A DNA stretch of 17,793 nucleotides from assembly GCA_900547255.1 (NCBI GenBank), contig URGC01000048.1:1-17793 (forward strand), written 5' to 3'. Origin of the DNA: an uncultured Eubacterium sp. GTDB taxonomy: Bacteria; Bacillota; Clostridia; Lachnospirales; Lachnospiraceae. The translations under genes were made by a program, and so were the position numbers. A model generated the notes under the pieces. That model was not told the origin of the DNA, ran no database searches, and saw only the letters and a list, made by a program, of their open reading frames with translations. This document shows, piece after piece, positions 14,152 through 17,793 of this stretch (position 1 is the stretch's first letter; every line of letters begins with the position of its first letter).

Positions 14152-15330
14152 ATGTACAAGGCTTTTTTGATAAAATATGGCGAAATCGGAGTTAAAGGTA
14201 AGAACCGATATTTATTTGAAGATGCACTGGTTAAGCAGATAAGATATGCGTTAAAGGATATAGACGGCGATTTTGAAGTGTCTAAGGAAAACGGAAGAAT
14301 ATATGCAACAGCTAATGCAGAATTCGATTATGATGAGGCTGTAAGTGCCCTTCAGAGAGTGTTTGGAATAATAGGCATATGTCCTGTTGTCCAGATTGAA
14401 GACAATGGATTTGATGACCTTGCAGAGCAGGTTATTAAGTATATCGATATGGCATACCCTGATAAGAATTTTACTTTCAAGGTTAATGCCAGAAGAGCAA
14501 GAAAGAATTATCCAATGGATTCAATGGAGATTAATATGGAACTTGGCGGAAGAATACTAGATGCCTATCCAGAATTAAAGGTTGATGTCCATAATCCGGA
14601 TGTTTTATTACAGGTAGAGATTAGAAATGTTATTAATATATATTCTGTTGAGATAGCAGGTCAGGGCGGTATGCCAATCGGAACTGCCGGTAAAGCCATG
14701 CTTCTTTTATCAGGTGGTATAGACAGTCCTGTTGCAGGTTACATGATTTCTAAGCGAGGAGTTTCACTTGAGGCAACATATTTCCATGCTCCACCATATA
14801 CAAGTGAGAGAGCTAAGCAGAAGGTCGTAGACCTTGCAAGAATTGTATCTAAGTACTCTGGACCAATAACACTTAATGTTGTTAATTTTACAGATATACA
14901 GCTTGCAATATATGAGAAATGCCCTCATGATGAGCTTACAATTATCATGAGAAGATATATGATGAAGATAGCAGAGCATCTTGCCAAGGAAAGTGGATGC
15001 CTTGGACTTATAACTGGTGAAAGCATAGGCCAGGTGGCAAGCCAGACAATGCACAGTCTCTATTGTACTAATGAGGTATGTACTCTGCCAGTATTCAGAC
15101 CAGTTATTGCATTTGATAAGCAGGATATTATTGATATATCTGAGAGAATTGGAACATATGAGACATCAATCCAGCCATTTGAGGACTGTTGTACTATATT
15201 TGTTGCAAAGCATCCAGTTACAAAGCCTAACCTGAATATTATCAAGAATGATGAGCATCATCTTGATGATGTTATAGATGAGCTTATGAAGAAGGCTTTG
15301 GATACAGTTGAAAAGATTATTGTAAAATAA
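14152..15330 (+). CDS. thiI: tRNA 4-thiouridine synthase ThiI
   Basis: Adenylates U8 of tRNA and replaces its oxygen with sulfur supplied by a cysteine desulfurase. At 392 residues it is the short form without the C-terminal rhodanese domain of E. coli ThiI, as is usual in Firmicutes. Order: N-terminal ferredoxin-like part (YGEIGVKGKNR near the start), THUMP domain (about 60-165), and PP-loop ATPase with LLLSGGIDSPVAGYM (184-198) and TGESIGQVASQT. An EDCC motif follows near the C-terminus. I chose ATG 14152 because GAGGA (14142-14147) precedes it at 5 nt; an in-frame ATG at 14140 has no ribosome site. Last gene of the scpA operon. Confidence 0.95.
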   Translation: MYKAFLIKYGEIGVKGKNRYLFEDALVKQIRYALKDIDGDFEVSKENGRIYATANAEFDYDEAVSALQRVFGIIGICPVVQIEDNGFDDLAEQVIKYIDMAYPDKNFTFKVNARRARKNYPMDSMEINMELGGRILDAYPELKVDVHNPDVLLQVEIRNVINIYSVEIAGQGGMPIGTAGKAMLLLSGGIDSPVAGYMISKRGVSLEATYFHAPPYTSERAKQKVVDLARIVSKYSGPITLNVVNFTDIQLAIYEKCPHDELTIIMRRYMMKIAEHLAKESGCLGLITGESIGQVASQTMHSLYCTNEVCTLPVFRPVIAFDKQDIIDISERIGTYETSIQPFEDCCTIFVAKHPVTKPNLNIIKNDEHHLDDVIDELMKKALDTVEKIIVK

Positions 15331-15335
15331 AACAA

Positions 15336-15369
15336 AAATAGCGTCCGTTCAGATGAACAGACGCTATTT
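15336..15369 (-). terminator. Hairpin terminator between thiI and the HPr-like gene
   Basis: AAATAGCGTC with GACGCTATTT and an inner GTTC/GAAC pair (one C-A mismatch) make a 15-position stem with an AGAT loop. On the minus strand it ends in TTTTTGTTTTATT, a strong terminator for the HPr-like gene; on the plus strand the T-run is short, so thiI termination may be leaky. Confidence 0.8.
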
Positions 15370-15393
15370 GATGCTTAGTGTAATGTTAAATTA

Positions 15394-15624
15394 TTATACC
15401 ATGTAAGGTGAGAGAACTGATAAAATTGTATCAATTTCGTTATCTGCATGAATGTTTAAGTCGATTGGTTTTGAAAGGTCAAGACTGAAGATACCCATGA
15501 TTGATTTAGCATCGATAACATATCTTCCTGATACCAGATCAAAATCAACATCGAATTTTGTAATGTCATTAACGAAAGATTTTACTTTATCGATTGAATT
15601 GAGTGAAATTTTAACTGTTTTCAT
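15394..15624 (-). CDS. HPr-like protein without the active-site histidine (Crh-like)
   Basis: A 76-residue protein with the HPr fold. The regulatory part is clear: RYVIDAKSIMGIFSLDL (34-50) matches VNLKSIMGVMSLG of HPr, with Ser41 at the place of Ser46, the site phosphorylated by HPr kinase. The N-terminal GIHARP motif is absent. A gapless alignment anchored on Ser41 puts Ser10 at the His15 position, and the only histidine in the protein is His59. It therefore cannot carry phosphate in PTS sugar uptake but could be a carbon-catabolite signal, like Crh of Bacillus subtilis. The ribosome site AGGAGG is ideal, and the promoter is near consensus, so expression may be high. Single-gene unit. Fold is well supported; function is inference. 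Confidence 0.8.
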   Translation of the reverse strand: MKTVKISLNSIDKVKSFVNDITKFDVDFDLVSGRYVIDAKSIMGIFSLDLSKPIDLNIHADNEIDTILSVLSPYMV

Positions 15625-15664
15625 AAGAACCTCCTAGAAAATTCAATAATTATTGATATTTATT

Positions 15665-15693
15665 ATAATAAGAGTTTAGGTTGGGGATGTCAA
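15665..15693 (-). promoter_or_regulatory. Near-consensus sigma-A promoter of the HPr-like gene
   Basis: On the minus strand a perfect TTGACA (15693-15688), 17-bp spacer and TATTAT (15670-15665), about 40 bp before the start codon. Confidence 0.75.
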
Positions 15694-15709
15694 CTAATAT
15701 CGTTAGATT
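15681..15709 (+). promoter_or_regulatory. Weak candidate promoter of mtaB
   Basis: TTGGGG (15681-15686), 17-bp spacer, TAGATT (15704-15709). The -35 is poor, and the site overlaps the strong promoter of the opposite strand. A TATTATAGATT stretch at 15720-15730 is another possible -10 without a good -35. Confidence 0.25.
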
Positions 15710-15750
15710 TGTGACAAACTATTATAGATTATTTGTTTAAGGAGAAATAT

Positions 15751-17073
15751 ATGAGTAAGGTAGCAATACATAGTCTTGGCTGCAAAGTTAATTCATACGA
15801 ATCTGAATCTATGGAGCAGCTTCTAAAAAAGGCTGGATTTGAGATTGTTCCGTTTGAAGATGATGTTTTAGCTGATATATATATTATTAATACATGCTCG
15901 GTTACTAACATAGCTGACAGAAAATCAAGACAGATGCTTCACAAAGCAAAGAAAATGAATCCAGATGCTGTCGTTATTGCGGCGGGATGCTATGTCAATG
16001 CAGATGCAAAGAAGGCTGCAGAGGATAATGCTGTAGATATTGTATTGGGCAATAATAACAAGATTAATATAGTTGATGTCATTAACCAGTATTACTCAGA
16101 TCACAATAAGAATCATCTTGTATGCGATATCAATAAAGAGTCTGAATATGAAAGTCTGTCTATTGATGAGGTTAATGAGCATACAAGAGCGTATATCAAG
16201 ATACAGGATGGCTGCAACCAGTTCTGCTCATATTGCATCATACCTTACACAAGGGGAAGAATCAGAAGCAGGGAGCTTACAGATATTGTTAATGAGGTAA
16301 AGACTCTTGTTGATAAGGGATACAAGGAAGTTGTACTTACAGGAATTCATCTTTCATCATATGGTGTTGACAATGGTAAAGGTTCGCTGATGGAAGTTAT
16401 AGTTGAGCTCAGTAAGATAGATAAGCTTGAAAGAATCAGACTTGGCTCATTAGAACCAAGAGTTATAACAGATGAATTTGCATCTACTATAAGCAAGATT
16501 GATAAAGTGTGTCCTCATTTCCACCTGTCATTACAGAGTGGATGCGATACTGTGCTTAAGAGAATGAATAGAAAATATAACTCAGCAGAGTATTATGACA
16601 AATGTATGCTTTTGAGAAAGTATTTTAATAATCCTGCTCTTACAACAGATGTTATAGCAGGGTTCCCGGATGAGACAGATGAAGAATTTGAGATAACACG
16701 AAAGTTCTTAGAGAAGGTGGCGTTCTACGAGGTACATGTATTTAAGTATTCGAGAAGGAAAGGGACTGTTGCTGACAGGATGCCTAACCAGATTGATGAG
16801 AAGGTAAAGACAGAGAGAAGCAATATACTTCTTAACCTTACATCAGAAATGAAATTAAAATATATAAAAGAACATATAGGCAGGAGTGAGAGAGTACTGG
16901 TAGAGGAGAAGACAATTATTGATGGAGAAGAGTATTCATATGGATATACTCCTGATTATATAAGGGTACGCTTCCTTTCAGATGAGGCGGTAAAGGTTAA
17001 CCAGAGCTATGATGTAGACCTTTTGACAGTAGATAATTACGGTGTTGTGACAGGAAATTACAAAAAAAATTAA
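15751..17073 (+). CDS. mtaB: tRNA t6A37 methylthiotransferase MtaB
   Basis: Radical SAM enzyme that adds a methylthio group to N6-threonylcarbamoyladenosine at position 37 of ANN-decoding tRNAs. The 440 residues show three parts: the UPF0004 domain with cluster cysteines Cys11, Cys49 and Cys80 (LGCKVNSYESE is the MtaB form of the first); the radical SAM site CNQFCSYC (Cys155, Cys159, Cys162) followed by IIPYTRGRIRSR; and a C-terminal TRAM domain (about 375-440) for RNA binding. MiaB and RimO differ in the first motif. ATG 15751 is chosen because AAGGAG sits 6 nt upstream; a TTG 18 nt earlier lies before that site. The stop codon is only 18 nt from the -35 of the rRNA promoter. Confidence 0.95.
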   Translation: MSKVAIHSLGCKVNSYESESMEQLLKKAGFEIVPFEDDVLADIYIINTCSVTNIADRKSRQMLHKAKKMNPDAVVIAAGCYVNADAKKAAEDNAVDIVLGNNNKINIVDVINQYYSDHNKNHLVCDINKESEYESLSIDEVNEHTRAYIKIQDGCNQFCSYCIIPYTRGRIRSRELTDIVNEVKTLVDKGYKEVVLTGIHLSSYGVDNGKGSLMEVIVELSKIDKLERIRLGSLEPRVITDEFASTISKIDKVCPHFHLSLQSGCDTVLKRMNRKYNSAEYYDKCMLLRKYFNNPALTTDVIAGFPDETDEEFEITRKFLEKVAFYEVHVFKYSRRKGTVADRMPNQIDEKVKTERSNILLNLTSEMKLKYIKEHIGRSERVLVEEKTIIDGEEYSYGYTPDYIRVRFLSDEAVKVNQSYDVDLLTVDNYGVVTGNYKKN

Positions 17074-17091
17074 AAAATTACAAAAAAGGTG

Positions 17092-17120
17092 TTGACAGTT
17101 TGTAAAATAGGTGTTATTCT
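17092..17120 (+). promoter_or_regulatory. rRNA operon promoter with AT-rich upstream element
   Basis: Perfect TTGACA (17092-17097), 17-bp spacer, TATTCT (17115-17120), predicted start at G17127. An A-rich tract of about 35 bp (17056-17090) directly upstream, partly inside the end of mtaB, looks like an UP element. A start with G fits growth control by GTP level, as known for Firmicutes rRNA promoters. Confidence 0.85.
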
Positions 17121-17126
17121 ATCATA

Positions 17127-17387
17127 GCTGTCGGCGAGAACGACACACAACAAAAACTTAAAAGCCTAGTAAACACAAGGCTTTAAGCATATAGAACCTT
17201 GATAACTGAACAGTAAAACAACCCTGAAAATTCTTTAAGAATTTCAGCGATTAAACATCGTTTAATCGATTTTTACGAACTGTCTTGAGAAATCAAGACA
17301 TCCTTAATTCAGTAAAGAAGATTGGAGACAATCTTTAATACGGAAGCTATTTTAGCTAGTTAGTTCAAAACTAACCAGACAAACACT
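17127..17387 (+). other. 16S rRNA leader made of consecutive short hairpins
   Basis: The 261-nt leader has no ORF and holds a chain of small stem-loops: GTCG/CGAC (17130-17144), AAAGCCT/AGGCTTT (17161-17184), an 11-bp stem with one bulged A (17224-17247), a 9-bp stem with ATC loop (17248-17268), TGTCTTGA/TCAAGACA with GAAA loop (17281-17300), AAGATTG/CAATCTT with GAGA loop (17318-17335), AGCTA/TAGCT (17345-17357) and GTTAGTT/AACTAAC with CAA loop (17359-17375). Such leaders carry antitermination and RNase III processing signals; the partner strand downstream of 16S is outside the window. Confidence 0.75.
17194..17212 (+). promoter_or_regulatory. boxA-like antitermination element
   Basis: GAACCTTGATAACTGAACA resembles the conserved TTGAAAACTGAA segment found in leaders and spacers of Firmicutes rRNA operons, where Nus factors bind. 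It lies in an unpaired stretch between two leader hairpins. Assigned by resemblance and position. Confidence 0.5.

Positions 17388-17793
<406 letters not shown>

Overview
The window is low-GC Firmicutes DNA. The partial 16S rRNA at the right edge, the Lachnospiraceae-like 6S RNA, the nifS-thiI pair and the AGGAGG-type ribosome binding sites point to Lachnospiraceae. The pectin genes at the left edge make a pectin-using member such as Lachnospira (Eubacterium) eligens or a close relative plausible; the species is inference. Gene order looks chromosomal and intact. I see no insertion sequence, phage, CRISPR array or tRNA gene.

Left part (1-2040): a minus-strand pectin methylesterase without a signal peptide, cut by the window edge, faces away from a plus-strand GNAT acetyltransferase. 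The two promoters appear to share one palindromic -35 hexamer. The GNAT gene converges through a long bidirectional hairpin on a minus-strand RpiB/LacAB-family isomerase that matches DhuI, the alternative to KduI in unsaturated uronate catabolism, better than ribose-5-phosphate isomerase. Methylesterase and isomerase suggest that imported pectin oligomers are processed inside the cell.

Second part (2100-5420): an operon of four genes that I consider the most unusual content. The first encodes a degenerate sigma-70-like protein with regions 1.1, 1.2, part of 2 and 3, but no usable 2.3/2.4 and no region 4. Three single-pass membrane proteins follow, two of them with an N-terminal zinc ribbon. 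Directly downstream lies 6S RNA (ssrS) with its own promoter and terminator.

Third part (5420-8385): a large membrane-anchored SpoIID/LytB-type protein whose 3' end overlaps by 42 bp the end of a convergent YihY-family membrane protein.

Fourth part (8386-15330): a seven-gene housekeeping operon, scpA-scpB-M18 aminopeptidase-prmA-rsmE-nifS-thiI, with gaps of 1 to 32 nt. It joins chromosome condensation, peptide turnover, methylation of ribosomal protein L11 and 16S rRNA, and sulfur transfer to tRNA.

Right part (15330-17793): a small minus-strand HPr-like protein that lacks the active-site histidine but keeps the regulatory serine (Crh-like), then mtaB (tRNA methylthiotransferase). Immediately after mtaB comes a strong rRNA promoter, a leader folded into a chain of short hairpins, and the first ~400 nt of 16S rRNA.
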